A DNA stretch of 64,000 bases from Hymenobacter sp. GOD-10R (GCF_035609205.1 NZ_CP141184.1:4409001-4473000); one strand, 5' to 3'; positions 44,687-53,182 are shown, numbered from the stretch's first letter. Program-made: numbers and translations. Notes: a model not told the origin generated them from the letters alone.

Positions 44687-45985
44687 CTACAGTTCTATCC
44701 GAAACTGCGTGCGGCCGTTCGGCTTCGTTTCCAGGCTAAAGTGGAAGCCGTGCTGCAGGAGAATATCCCGAATCAGCGTGAGGCCAATGCCTTGGCCGTC
44801 GCGCTTGGTGCTGAAGAAGGGCGTGAACAGGCGCGGGGCCACTTCGGCCGGAATGCCAGGTCCGTCGTTTTCAATGCTGATGCTTAGGGGTTGCGCTGTG
44901 GTGCTCACCCACAGGTTACCGTCTTGGCCAATGGCTTCCAGGGCGTTCTTACCGATGTTAAGCAGAGCTTGCTCCAGCTGCTGCGCGTCGAGGTTAGCGA
45001 ACAGCGGGCCGGAAGCTAGGTTCCAGTGCCACTTGATGTTGCGCTTTTCACTCTGCACCTGCAACAGCCGACACGTCGACTTCAGCAGCTCGTGCACATC
45101 AGTGGGTCGCGGCGTGGGCGCAGGCAGGCGCACGAGGTTGGCGAAGCCCGCAATAAAGTTGGCGAGGTGCGTATTCCGGTTGATAGAAACGTCCAAGGCC
45201 TCGGTGAAGTCCGGCTGGTCGTCGGCACTGAGCTGCGGGGCGTAGTAGTGGAAGGATTGCAGAATCGAGTTGACGGCGCCGATAGAGTTGTTTATCTCGT
45301 GCGACATCATCCGAATCAGCTTCTCGTACGCCTGCTTTTCCTGCCGGATTAGCTCCTGGGTCAGCTCTTCAAGCAAGATGAAATAGCGCGTAAAACCCCG
45401 ATCCAGGAAGTGCGAGGTGCTGGCCCGGTAGGTTTGCAGCCCCGAGAGCTGCACTAGCTGCGGCTGTCCCGGCTGCAACACCCCGAGCTGCCGGCCCCAC
45501 TCGCCCGGCAGCTCAGCGGGCTTCTTGCCAACCAGTTCGGCGGAGCCTAGGTGCAGGCACTGCTCAGCAGCAGGATTCAACCCCTCAATCTTGCCGTCGA
45601 AATTCAGCAGCAGAATACCGGCGGGCGAGGCGGCAATCAGGCGCTCAAGCAAAAAGCTTTTCTCCTGCTGGGTTACGCGCTCCTGCCGCAGCTCGTCAAT
45701 CATTGTGTTGTAGGTGTCAATGAGTTGATCCATCTCGGTCTGACCAACCGGGAGGAACTTCATAGTAAAATCCCGGTCACGGATGGCTTCGGTACCGGCG
45801 GCAATTAGGTTCAGAGGGCGCACAAAGCCGCGGTACAGCTGCACGCTGATATACGCCGTGCCCAGCAGCAGCACCTCCGTGGCAATGAACAGCCACATGT
45901 TGGACTCCCGAAATTGAAAAGCTAGCCCCGCAATAGCGACGTGGATGAGTACGACGAACAGAATGTACTTGGCGCGGAGGGTCAT
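44687..45985 (-). CDS. NtrY/AtoS-type sensor histidine kinase
   Basis: A 432-residue kinase with two helices (about 6-24 and 30-50), HAMP (about 51-105), a PAS-like domain (about 112-205: ASPAGILLLNFDGKIEGLNP), the phosphoacceptor box IRMMSHEINNSIG (His229) and ATPase motifs NIGKNALEAIG and DGQGIGLTLIRDIL. MSHEINN is the NtrY-like variant. The longer frame to 46012 would start inside the inverted repeat E, so I take the ATG at 45985. Partner of the NtrC-type regulator next to it. Confidence 0.92.
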   Translation of the reverse strand: MTLRAKYILFVVLIHVAIAGLAFQFRESNMWLFIATEVLLLGTAYISVQLYRGFVRPLNLIAAGTEAIRDRDFTMKFLPVGQTEMDQLIDTYNTMIDELRQERVTQQEKSFLLERLIAASPAGILLLNFDGKIEGLNPAAEQCLHLGSAELVGKKPAELPGEWGRQLGVLQPGQPQLVQLSGLQTYRASTSHFLDRGFTRYFILLEELTQELIRQEKQAYEKLIRMMSHEINNSIGAVNSILQSFHYYAPQLSADDQPDFTEALDVSINRNTHLANFIAGFANLVRLPAPTPRPTDVHELLKSTCRLLQVQSEKRNIKWHWNLASGPLFANLDAQQLEQALLNIGKNALEAIGQDGNLWVSTTAQPLSISIENDGPGIPAEVAPRLFTPFFSTKRDGQGIGLTLIRDILLQHGFHFSLETKPNGRTQFRIEL

Positions 45986-46012
45986 GCCTGCAAGAACGGT
46001 GTTGAGACACAT

Positions 46013-46085
46013 ACTTGTGTCTCCTCGTTGCTGATGTTGTTTAGCTAGGTAAGTGGCTCCGGTCGTTCAACGACGAGACACAAGT
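46013..46085. repeat. Inverted-repeat element E between NtrC-type regulator and kinase
   Basis: ACTTGTGTCTCCTCGTTG (46013-46030) and CAACGACGAGACACAAGT (46068-46085) pair over 18 bp with one mismatch. The 3' arm overlaps the palindrome GTCGTTCAACGAC (46062-46074) that also forms the core of elements A to D. Confidence 0.85.
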
Positions 46086-46093
46086 AGGTGTCG

Positions 46094-47488
46094 CTACTGC
46101 GCGGCATCGTACGGAATGTTAAACTTCTCTAAGCGTCGGTACAAGGCCCCGCGGCTCAACCCTAGCGCTTTGGCCACGCGCGAGAGGTTGCCGGAATAAA
46201 AATCCACCGTTTTGCGGATCATTTGGGCTTCCATCTCGTCGAGCGTCATCAAGCCTACGGCGGGCAACTCGCCCGGTTCGGGGGCTTTTGCGGTGCTGCG
46301 CTGAGCTTGGGCCTGAAAGTCCTCGGGGCCTAGCTCGTCTTTGCCGCTCACCAACACGGCCCGCTCCACTAAGTTCTTCAGTTCCCGAATATTGCCGGGC
46401 AAGGCTTGCTCGCGCAGCCAGTGCAAGGCACGGGTATTTACCTTGAGCGCCGGCCGGTTGTAGGTGGTGCGCAGATTATTGACGAAGTGCTGAGCCAGCA
46501 GCGGCACATCGTCGGGCCGCTCGCGCAAGCCGGGCAGGCGCACCGTGATGAGGTTGATGCGGTAGAAGAGGTCTTCACGGAAGCGGCCTTCGCGCACTTC
46601 CTGGGCTAGGTCGCGGTTGGTGGCACAAATCACCCGGATATCGAGGGAGCGGCTGCGCGAGTCGCCGAGCACTTCGTAGGTGCGGTCTTGGAGCACGCGC
46701 AGCAGCTTCACTTGGCTACCTAGGTCGAGCTCGCCTATTTCATCGAGGAAAATGGTGCCGCCATTGGCCATTTCAAAGCGGCCCTGGCGATCGGCCTTGG
46801 CATCGGTGAAGGCCCCGCGCCGGTGGCCAAACATTTCACTTTCAAACAGCGACGCCGAAATACCACCTAGGTTCACCTTCACAAAGGGCTTATTGCGCCG
46901 GTGTGAGTTCTGGTGAATAGCTTCCGCAATCAGCTCCTTGCCTGTGCCCGACTCTCCTTCGATCAGCACCGAGGCATCAGTGGCGGCCACTTGCCCTACG
47001 TTGCGCAACACGTGCAGCAGTTGCGCATCCTGCCCCACGATGTTCTTGAAATTGAATTGCTTATCCAGTTGGCGCCGACCTAGGCTCACTTCATCGGCTG
47101 GGGGCGCTTGAGAGCTAGCTTCGGCCAAGCTGAGGCTAGTGCGGATGGTTTGCAGCAGCGCCTCGTTGTTCCAGGGCTTGGTCACGAACTCGGCGGCGCC
47201 GGCTTTCATGCCTTCCACTGCCAAGCTAATCGAGCCCCAACCGGTGATGAGGATAACTGGCACCTTGGGAGCTAGCTCCTTTACCTGCCCAAGCAGCCGC
47301 AAGCCATCTTGGCCGGAGGTGTCGAGCGAGTAGTTCATATCCATGAGCACGAGCTGCGGGGCGGCTTCGCGCACAAAGCGCAACGCTTCTTCAGGGGAGG
47401 CTACCGCTTTGGCTGCATAGCCAGCCTGTTTGAGGAGCAGCCCTAACGAGGTGCGCACGGCAATATCGTCGTCGACAATGAGGATCAT
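46094..47488 (-). CDS. NtrC-type sigma-54-dependent response regulator with GAFTDA motif
   Basis: A 464-residue activator: receiver domain (1-120, Asp50), AAA+ domain (about 145-385) with Walker A GESGTGKE (178-185), Walker B GTIFLDE (244-250), sensor segments (FREDLFYRINLITVRLPGLR), and a Fis-type HTH (LSRVAKALGLSRGALYRRL). The sigma-54 contact loop is GAFTDA (225-230) rather than the textbook GAFTGA. The start is set at 47488 by the receiver strand MILIVDDD; the upstream frame to 47644 is an extension. It most likely controls the ABC exporter genes upstream of it in the same operon. Confidence 0.94.
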   Translation of the reverse strand: MILIVDDDIAVRTSLGLLLKQAGYAAKAVASPEEALRFVREAAPQLVLMDMNYSLDTSGQDGLRLLGQVKELAPKVPVILITGWGSISLAVEGMKAGAAEFVTKPWNNEALLQTIRTSLSLAEASSQAPPADEVSLGRRQLDKQFNFKNIVGQDAQLLHVLRNVGQVAATDASVLIEGESGTGKELIAEAIHQNSHRRNKPFVKVNLGGISASLFESEMFGHRRGAFTDAKADRQGRFEMANGGTIFLDEIGELDLGSQVKLLRVLQDRTYEVLGDSRSRSLDIRVICATNRDLAQEVREGRFREDLFYRINLITVRLPGLRERPDDVPLLAQHFVNNLRTTYNRPALKVNTRALHWLREQALPGNIRELKNLVERAVLVSGKDELGPEDFQAQAQRSTAKAPEPGELPAVGLMTLDEMEAQMIRKTVDFYSGNLSRVAKALGLSRGALYRRLEKFNIPYDAAQ

Positions 47489-47600
47489 GGTGGAAAGGAA
47501 GGTAGGCGAAGGACGGAATTTGTCGCGGCAAAGAGAAGCGCGGCGGGGCGGAGTTTTATGCAGCCGGCACCTAGGTTGCCTAGGGGCTGCCAAAAGCGTA

Positions 47601-48794
47601 CTACTCCTCGCGTAGCGACACGGCAGGCTGGATACCGGCCGCAATTCGGCTGGGCTGGAAGGCGCACACGGCCGTTAGGGTGTAAATCAGGATGGCAGCT
47701 AGGGCAATAGACATCACATACACCGGCGTCTCGACGCCGAATACTCCCAGCAGCGGAAATTGTACCGCCAGCAGCATCCCTCCCATCACCCCTAGAGTCG
47801 TCACGACCAGCATCTCGCCCAAAAATTGCGTACTGATACCTGCTCCAGTAGCGCCCATGGCCCGACGCAGGCCGATTTCGGCTTTGCGCTGGTTGATGTT
47901 GTACCACAACACGCCGAACAAACCAAGCGCCACGTTGATGATCAGGAACAGCGCCACCACCCCGAGGGCCACCAGTGGCGTCAGCATGATTTTGAGCTTG
48001 TCGTGGCGGTTTTCTTCCAGGGTGTTCACCTTGGCTATCCAACCCTTCGAAATGTCTTTGATGTCTTTTACTACTTGCTGCTCCAGCACGGCGCCGCTGC
48101 CCGGCTGCACCCGCACCAGCAGCGTGGGCATCTCATAAGCGCCCAGCACAGCCGAATCTTGCAGAATGCGGCGGTCGAAGACGGCTGGATCGTTGCCAGC
48201 GAAGTCGCTGCCCGAGCGGTAGGCTTCTATCACGCCAATCACCTGCCATTCCCGTTTGCCGTCGCTCGTGACGAGCACCTTGCCCACCGGCGACTCCTCG
48301 CCGAAAAGCTTTTTGGCAAATTTCTGGTTCACGACGACGGGCGGGCGGGTGGCTGCGGCGTCGCGGCGGTCGAACCAGCGGCCGGCTACTAGCTTAGGGC
48401 GCAACACTTTCACCAGCTCGTCGTCGGCGTCGTAGCGCTCGGTCAGCGGCCCCTCTTTCCCTTTGTAGGTGTACTGGTTGGTGTTCATCGTGCTGAACGA
48501 AAAGGGCGTGTTGGAGCTGGCACTCGTGACGGCCACTACGCCGGGCGTGTTCTGCAAGCGGCGCATTATCTGGCTCACCTTCTCAGTGCGATTGAGCGTG
48601 TCTTGACCGGGGTTCACGACCAGCTCCCACACGTTGTTGTACTCAAAACCGAGGGGCTGCCGGTAGTTATAGTAGTTGCTCACCAGCAACACACTCACGG
48701 CGAAGAGCACGAAAAACGACAGCAGAATCTCGCTCATCAGCAAGAAGTTGGACCGCTTACGATTCCAGATCAAAATAAAAAGATGGCGTATCAT
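47601..48794 (-). CDS. MacB/FtsX-type ABC transporter permease (third gene of exporter operon)
   Basis: A 397-residue permease. TM1 at about 22-40 is followed by a large MacB_PCD periplasmic domain (about 45-270, IMRRLQNTPGVVAVTSAS) and three C-terminal helices of the FtsX domain, with the coupling segment NQRKAEIGLRRAMGATG. Such proteins transmit mechanical force to a periplasmic partner and move lipoproteins, peptides or drugs. It follows the other permease by 120 bp, with an inverted repeat between. Confidence 0.92.
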   Translation of the reverse strand: MIRHLFILIWNRKRSNFLLMSEILLSFFVLFAVSVLLVSNYYNYRQPLGFEYNNVWELVVNPGQDTLNRTEKVSQIMRRLQNTPGVVAVTSASSNTPFSFSTMNTNQYTYKGKEGPLTERYDADDELVKVLRPKLVAGRWFDRRDAAATRPPVVVNQKFAKKLFGEESPVGKVLVTSDGKREWQVIGVIEAYRSGSDFAGNDPAVFDRRILQDSAVLGAYEMPTLLVRVQPGSGAVLEQQVVKDIKDISKGWIAKVNTLEENRHDKLKIMLTPLVALGVVALFLIINVALGLFGVLWYNINQRKAEIGLRRAMGATGAGISTQFLGEMLVVTTLGVMGGMLLAVQFPLLGVFGVETPVYVMSIALAAILIYTLTAVCAFQPSRIAAGIQPAVSLREE

Positions 48795-48796
48795 GG

Positions 48797-48910
48797 GAGT
48801 GACTGAGTAGCTGAGTGACTGAGTGACTGAGATACTAGGCTAGCTGATTGGTTGAGTGTTGTCATCTTAACAGTCACTCAGCCACTCAGTGCGTAGCCAC
48901 TCAGTCACTC
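48797..48910. repeat. Inverted repeat F built from GAGTGACT units
   Basis: Between the two permease genes. The arms GAGTGACTGAGTAGCTGAGT... (48797-48829) and ...CCACTCAGTCACTC (48871-48910) are each made of short tandem units and pair with mismatches. No core like that of elements A to E. Confidence 0.75.
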
Positions 48911-48914
48911 TATA

Positions 48915-50174
48915 TTATTTGTCGCTGCCTTTTAGGGCTTGCACGGGCTGGAGGCGCGACATTTTGAAGGCGGGGTACACGCCGGATACCACGCCGAAAA
49001 TTAGCGTGACGAGTAAGGCCCAACCGAAAATGCGCCAGTTCAACTCGAAGTGAGCGTAGGCCAATAGGTCGGAGCCGCCGATAAGCTGTAGCGCCACATA
49101 GGCGAGCCCCAGGCCGGCTATCCCCCCAAGGGTCGTGAGGAAGATGTTCTCGACCAAGAATTGCCCCACCAACGTGCCGCCAGTAGCGCCGAAGGCTTTG
49201 CGCACCCCAATTTCGGAGGAGCGCTCCATGATGCGGCTCACGTTGATATTCACTAAGTTCAGGGCCGGCAACAGCATGAACAACAGCGCTATGCCCCCCA
49301 CGATAGAGTAGAAAATAGCAAGCCCATCATTTTCAGGGTCGTTAGTGAACTGCCGAAACGCCTGCCGCGTGAAGATGGCGGCTAGCAAGGGGTCGGCAAA
49401 GAAGTTCAAGCGCTTCATGTTCTTGGGATCGGGCAATGGGATATTGCGCACAACCCGCTGAAATTCAGCCTGCACATTAGGCAAGTCAGCCACGCTTTTG
49501 GCCGTGATGATGGCAAGGTAGTCGCCGCTGAGGCCTACGCGTTGTAGGTCGTCGGGCCCCGTTGTGACGGGCACCCACACGTCGGCGTAGGAAATGAAGC
49601 GCATGGCGGGCACATCTTCTACCACGCCCTGCACCCGATAGCCAATCTGATTTATCTCGATGGTGCGTCCTATGACGCCCTGGTCCGTGCCGAAGTATTG
49701 CCGAGCGGTACTCTGGTTAATCACTGCCACCCGAGCGGCGCCTTTCACTTCAGTATCACCGAAGGCCTTACCCTGTAAGAACTTAAAATCTAGCACCTTC
49801 CAAAACGCAGCATCGGTGTAGCGTAGGTCGAGGTCGAGTTTGCGGTTGCCGACGTAGCTAGGGGTAGCGTGGAAGTTGGAGGCAATGGCCACGCTCTCCG
49901 GCGTGCGCAGGGTGCGCACATATTTGTTCAGCACGTAGTAGCTCGGCGGGGTATTCATGTTGCCCTCGTCCTTGAACTTAACGTGCACAAACTGCGCGAA
50001 CAGCATACGGTCGAGATTCGTTTCGGGGGCGTGGGCGCCGAACGTATGGTCGAACATGGCCACCACAATCAGCAGCACCATCAGCGTGAAGCTGATACCG
50101 AATAAGCTAATAAAGGTGAAAAACTTGCGTCGCAAGAGCACCTTCCAGGCGAGTTTCAAGTAGCTGAGAAGCAT
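48915..50174 (-). CDS. MacB/FtsX-type ABC transporter permease (second gene of exporter operon)
   Basis: A 419-residue permease with the same layout as its neighbour: TM1 (KFFTFISLFGISFTLMVLLI), a MacB_PCD periplasmic domain (about 45-280), and the FtsX domain with RIMERSSEIGVRKAFGATGG and two more helices. Two different permeases in one operon would form a heterodimer with the shared ATPase. The gene follows the ATPase by 101 bp, with an inverted repeat in that gap. Confidence 0.92.
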   Translation of the reverse strand: MLLSYLKLAWKVLLRRKFFTFISLFGISFTLMVLLIVVAMFDHTFGAHAPETNLDRMLFAQFVHVKFKDEGNMNTPPSYYVLNKYVRTLRTPESVAIASNFHATPSYVGNRKLDLDLRYTDAAFWKVLDFKFLQGKAFGDTEVKGAARVAVINQSTARQYFGTDQGVIGRTIEINQIGYRVQGVVEDVPAMRFISYADVWVPVTTGPDDLQRVGLSGDYLAIITAKSVADLPNVQAEFQRVVRNIPLPDPKNMKRLNFFADPLLAAIFTRQAFRQFTNDPENDGLAIFYSIVGGIALLFMLLPALNLVNINVSRIMERSSEIGVRKAFGATGGTLVGQFLVENIFLTTLGGIAGLGLAYVALQLIGGSDLLAYAHFELNWRIFGWALLVTLIFGVVSGVYPAFKMSRLQPVQALKGSDK

Positions 50175-50177
50175 ACG

Positions 50178-50277
50178 GTGAAATAGTAAAATAGTGAGTT
50201 GGTGAGTTCAGGAGGCGGCGGAATGGTGTTGTTGAATAGTTAACCCTCTATTTCACCACCTCACCATTTCACCATTT
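50178..50277. repeat. Inverted repeat G built from GTGAAATAG-like units
   Basis: Arms 50178-50206 (GTGAAATAGTAAAATAGTGA...) and 50248-50277 (CTATTTCACCACCTCACCAT...) pair imperfectly. The second arm runs into the stop codon of the ATPase gene. Same kind of low-complexity arm as element F, different sequence. Confidence 0.7.
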
Positions 50278-50944
50278 AGCTGACCTGGCTGCCGTCGAAG
50301 AAGCGGATAAGGCGCTCGGTTTTGTGAGCCATGTTTTCGTCGTGCGTCACCATCACGATGGTAGTACCCTCGTGGCGGTTCAGACCTAGCAACAGGTCCA
50401 TGATTTCGTCGCCCATCACTGAGTCGAGGTTACCGGTGGGTTCGTCGGCCAAGATGATTTCGGGGGCGCCAGCTAAGGCACGGGCAATGGCTACTCGCTG
50501 GCGCTGACCGCCAGAAAGCTGGCTGGGGAAGTGCCGGGTGCGGGCGCTCAGACCCACTTTGTCGAGAGAGGCGTGGGCGCGCTGCCGCCGTTCCTTGCCG
50601 CTCAGGCCCGCCCGATAAAGCAAGGGCAGCTCCACGTTGTCGAGCACCGAGAGGTCGTTGATGAGGTGGAAGCTCTGGAAGATAAAGCCGATTTTGTGGT
50701 TGCGCAGGCGGGCTAGCTCTTTGTCCGAGTAGCTGGTCACGGGCCGGCTGTCGATTTCGATGGTGCCGCCGGTGGGCTCGTCGAGCAGCCCCATCAAACT
50801 CAGCAGCGTCGATTTGCCGCACCCCGAAGGTCCCATCACCGACACAAACTCGCCCTTATTGATGGTCAGGTTCACACGGTTCAGCGCCACTGTCTCAATG
50901 GTATCGGTCTGGTATACTTTCTCAATGTCGACGAGCTTGATCAT
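50276..50944 (-). CDS. ABC transporter ATP-binding protein, LolD/MacB type (first gene of exporter operon)
   Basis: A 222-residue ATPase: Walker A GPSGCGKST, Q-loop FIFQSFHLI, signature LSGGQRQRVAIARAL, Walker B IILADEPTGNLD and His in VTHDENMAH. LNDL-type MacB/LolD proteins carry such features. The start at 50944 (MIKLVDIEKVYQ) is the normal beginning of the fold; an upstream ATG at 51016 would add 24 residues with no counterpart that I know. First gene of the run ATPase, permease, permease, NtrC-type regulator, kinase. No membrane-fusion (HlyD) gene is present. Confidence 0.94.
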   Translation of the reverse strand: MIKLVDIEKVYQTDTIETVALNRVNLTINKGEFVSVMGPSGCGKSTLLSLMGLLDEPTGGTIEIDSRPVTSYSDKELARLRNHKIGFIFQSFHLINDLSVLDNVELPLLYRAGLSGKERRQRAHASLDKVGLSARTRHFPSQLSGGQRQRVAIARALAGAPEIILADEPTGNLDSVMGDEIMDLLLGLNRHEGTTIVMVTHDENMAHKTERLIRFFDGSQVS

Positions 50945-51299
50945 AGGAGTGTTCTTTAGCGAGACAGGATTGGCAGCGTTCGTCAGCAGGGCATTCTTGG
51001 TCAGGGTTGGTTCCATGGGATAGCACAGTTTGTTTTCGAGGCTTAGAATTTAGAGGAAGTAGGTTGCAGGCAGCACGGGTGAAAGCTGGGTTAGCTCATT
51101 GTCCGCTTTTATGCTGCATTGAAGCACTTGCCCATAAGAATAGCCAAGCAGCGTACCAAAATGGTAAGTAATTGAAAATCAATAAGTCACAAGTAATTAA
51201 TCAGATATACTCCCTAAAAATATTGTCCGTAAATGGACAAGGTGTTCATTCTTGAAGACCGCTGTGTTCCGTTTTCGGGCGGCACTGGCAGAAAGCCAA

Positions 51300-51341
51300 A
51301 AAGCTAGCTTCTGCCCTCGGGGGAGGGCGGAAGCTAGCTTT
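51300..51341. terminator. Strong hairpin with 18-bp stem
   Basis: AAGCTAGCTTCTGCCCTC and GAGGGCGGAAGCTAGCTT pair with one mismatch around a GGGG loop. T-run on the minus strand (TTTTT after the stem). Second hairpin below the lipoprotein gene. Confidence 0.6.
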
Positions 51342-51365
51342 CCGTTGTGAAATCCAAACAATAAA

Positions 51366-51399
51366 AAAACCAGCTGCCCGGTCCCGAGCAGCTGGTTTT
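51366..51399 (-). terminator. Intrinsic terminator of the Thr/Gly-repeat lipoprotein gene
   Basis: AAAACCAGCTGC (51366-51377) and GCAGCTGGTTTT (51388-51399). On the minus strand the stem is followed by TTTTTTTATTG. Confidence 0.85.
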
Positions 51400-51438
51400 G
51401 GCAGTCCTGCCTTTTAGCAGAACGAGTAATTCTGTTTA

Positions 51439-51846
51439 CTAGCGAGTAGTACCGCCAGTGGTCGTACCGGTGGTAGTAGTGCCAGCGGTTGTACCCGTAG
51501 TGGTGCTACCTGCGGTCGTGCCGGTCGTCGTTGAGCCAGCAGTCGTACCCGTGGTCGTCGTACCGGCAGTGGTGCCAGCCGTCGTGCCCGTAGTGGTAGT
51601 TCCGTCTGTTGTGCCAGTGGTGGTAGTACCAGTAGTGGTAGTGCCAGCCGTAGTACCCGTAGTCGAAGCATCTGTAGTGCTACCGCTCGAAGTGGTACCG
51701 GTTGCATCCGACGTAGTCGAGCCGCTGGTTGTGCTGTCAGTTGGCGTCTCGGTGCTTGTGGTCGTGCAAGAAGTGAGAGCCGTGCCAGCGCTAAGGGCAA
51801 GTGCCATGGTCCAAACTGTCCAGGATGCAGCTTTTGTACGTTTCAT
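51439..51846 (-). CDS. Thr/Gly tandem-repeat lipoprotein
   Basis: A 135-residue predicted lipoprotein. From the ATG at 51846 there is a basic start (MKRTKAASW), a hydrophobic stretch and the lipobox LTSC (Cys27). The mature part is almost only Thr, Gly, Ser and Ala: a Ser/Thr/Asp-rich segment, then about six imperfect copies of a nine-residue unit GTTAG(T/S)TTT. No folded domain is expected. It could be a flexible, possibly O-glycosylated surface linker. The antisense frame is open too, an artefact of the GTN repeats. A TACGTTTG box (51914-51921, minus) lies about 65 bases upstream. Confidence 0.8.
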   Translation of the reverse strand: MKRTKAASWTVWTMALALSAGTALTSCTTTSTETPTDSTTSGSTTSDATGTTSSGSTTDASTTGTTAGTTTTGTTTTGTTDGTTTTGTTAGTTAGTTTTGTTAGSTTTGTTAGSTTTGTTAGTTTTGTTTGGTTR

Positions 51847-52415
51847 AAGGTTTTGGTGTAAGTGGTGAAAGAACAAGGAGTCAGGTATTCGCACTAGTGA
51901 GGCTCTAGTACGCCAAACGTAATGAATTAGTTCTAATACTACGCTATATAGCTCTTTAGTTACTAACGTTTTACACTTTTTCCCTCTACTTTATCAAGCA
52001 CACCTACTAGGGACAAGAGCGCTATTTTGGGCTTGAAATTCGACAACAAAGCTCCTCCATAATGCCTTTGCCAAAGTGTAGTGAGAACACCTGACAAGGC
52101 AGCCGAACTGCCTGAATGCCAACAAAACACCCTATTTCTGGCGGCCTTGGATTGTTTGCGCGCCTAGCCTCATCGCTAGCTTTTCCCACTTAATTTATAT
52201 TCACAATGGGAAGCATCTAATTTGGCACCAAACTGCACAGAAAAATTTTCTGTCACGGTATGCTACTTTCATCTGCCTTGCACGGGCCCTTTTGCATAGT
52301 ATTTCGACTATACAACACCTCGTGCCGCGACCTAGGCGCTAGGCCACTGGCCCTGCCAAAACGTGCGGTCCGGGAGCCTTGATAGCGACTAGCAATAGGA
52401 TTAAGCTCGCCTACT
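51847..52415. other. AT-rich intergenic region upstream of the lipoprotein gene
   Basis: No gene seen. The base composition is clearly AT-richer than the coding parts. It contains the TACGTTTG box of the lipoprotein gene; the rest has no repeat or hairpin that I could recognise. Confidence 0.45.
51914..51921 (-). promoter_or_regulatory. TAnnTTTG box (TACGTTTG) for the Thr/Gly-repeat lipoprotein
   Basis: Read on the minus strand, a full match to the -7 consensus, about 68 bases before the ATG at 51846. No -33 TTG at the expected distance. Confidence 0.5.
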
Positions 52416-52814
52416 TTACTGGAATGGGTGCTTTCTGAACGTCACTTTGCTCATCACGTCTTTCTCGTAAGAAGCCAAGCAGTGGCCGTTGAAGGTTGAG
52501 GCAAAGTGCGGCGGCGTGGCCTGCAACGTAGTAGGAGCCGGCTGGGCTTTGGCGAAGAAGTAAACTTTGGTGGTGCCGTATTTGGTGTACGGCATCAGGT
52601 TGCCGTACTGCTCCATTTCCTGCCAGCGCGTGGTGTCGCCCACCGTCACGCTGTAGATGCGCACGATGGGGCCCGTGTTGTTCTCGTTGCGAAACATGCC
52701 TACTTCTTGAAAATCGCCGGGCAGGTCTTGCGGGCTAGGTTGCGACACGGCATCCACGATAAACCAAACGAGCAAGGTGGCCAGCGCCAACCCAAGGAGG
52801 TACTTCTTATTCAT
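52416..52814 (-). CDS. Small membrane-anchored hypothetical protein (132 aa)
   Basis: I do not recognise this protein. An N-terminal helix (MNKKYLLGLALATLLVWFIV) probably anchors it in the inner membrane or acts as an uncleaved signal. The remainder (DLPGDFQEVGMFRNENNTGP, VRIYSVTVGDTTRWQEMEQY) looks like a small periplasmic beta domain. It stands alone between the lipoprotein and the divergent hydrolase. Confidence 0.7.
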   Translation of the reverse strand: MNKKYLLGLALATLLVWFIVDAVSQPSPQDLPGDFQEVGMFRNENNTGPIVRIYSVTVGDTTRWQEMEQYGNLMPYTKYGTTKVYFFAKAQPAPTTLQATPPHFASTFNGHCLASYEKDVMSKVTFRKHPFQ

Positions 52815-53182
52815 AATAGGGCAAATACGGCAACGAATACTATAACAAGGAAGGAGAGAACAGTTCTTTTGCCGAAGCAGATTGATGGTTCCGCGGACGA
52901 AGTATTCTAAGAGCAGCGCGAGCTACATAGAATAGAAAGCACCTAGCTTTTTACGAAACCGGAATCCTAAACTGACGCCTTACCCTACTTGCCAAATGAG
53001 CTTTTGCTCTCTACGCACAGGCTCGCCCAAGTGTAGTGTTCGGCAAGATTAGGAAAGCGCACTTGGCGCAGCCGGAATTATTCGCTAGACGCTGTAACGT
53101 ATCGGCCTGGCGCCCGGTACTCCTGCCACTTCACACTGCCACTCGGCTTGTAGGCTTTTCCCTCCTCACTCCTATCTATTCT
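52815..53182. other. Divergent intergenic region before the serine hydrolase
   Basis: No gene. The frame of the hydrolase can be read upstream to a GTG at 53036, but those 49 residues have no fold support. No perfect TAnnTTTG box is seen on either strand. Confidence 0.4.

Noticed and set aside
48797..48910. Short repeats between the permeases considered as a CRISPR-like array
   Set aside because: Units are 8-10 bp, directly adjacent and inverted; no regular spacers and no cas genes in the window.
50945..51400. A sigma-54 promoter (GG-N10-GC) upstream of the ABC exporter operon
   Set aside because: I searched the minus strand by eye and found only matches with the wrong spacing.
51458..51868. 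Plus-strand Val/Pro-repeat frame
   Set aside because: Reverse reading of the GTN minisatellite of the Thr/Gly lipoprotein; the minus frame has a lipobox, promoter and terminator.
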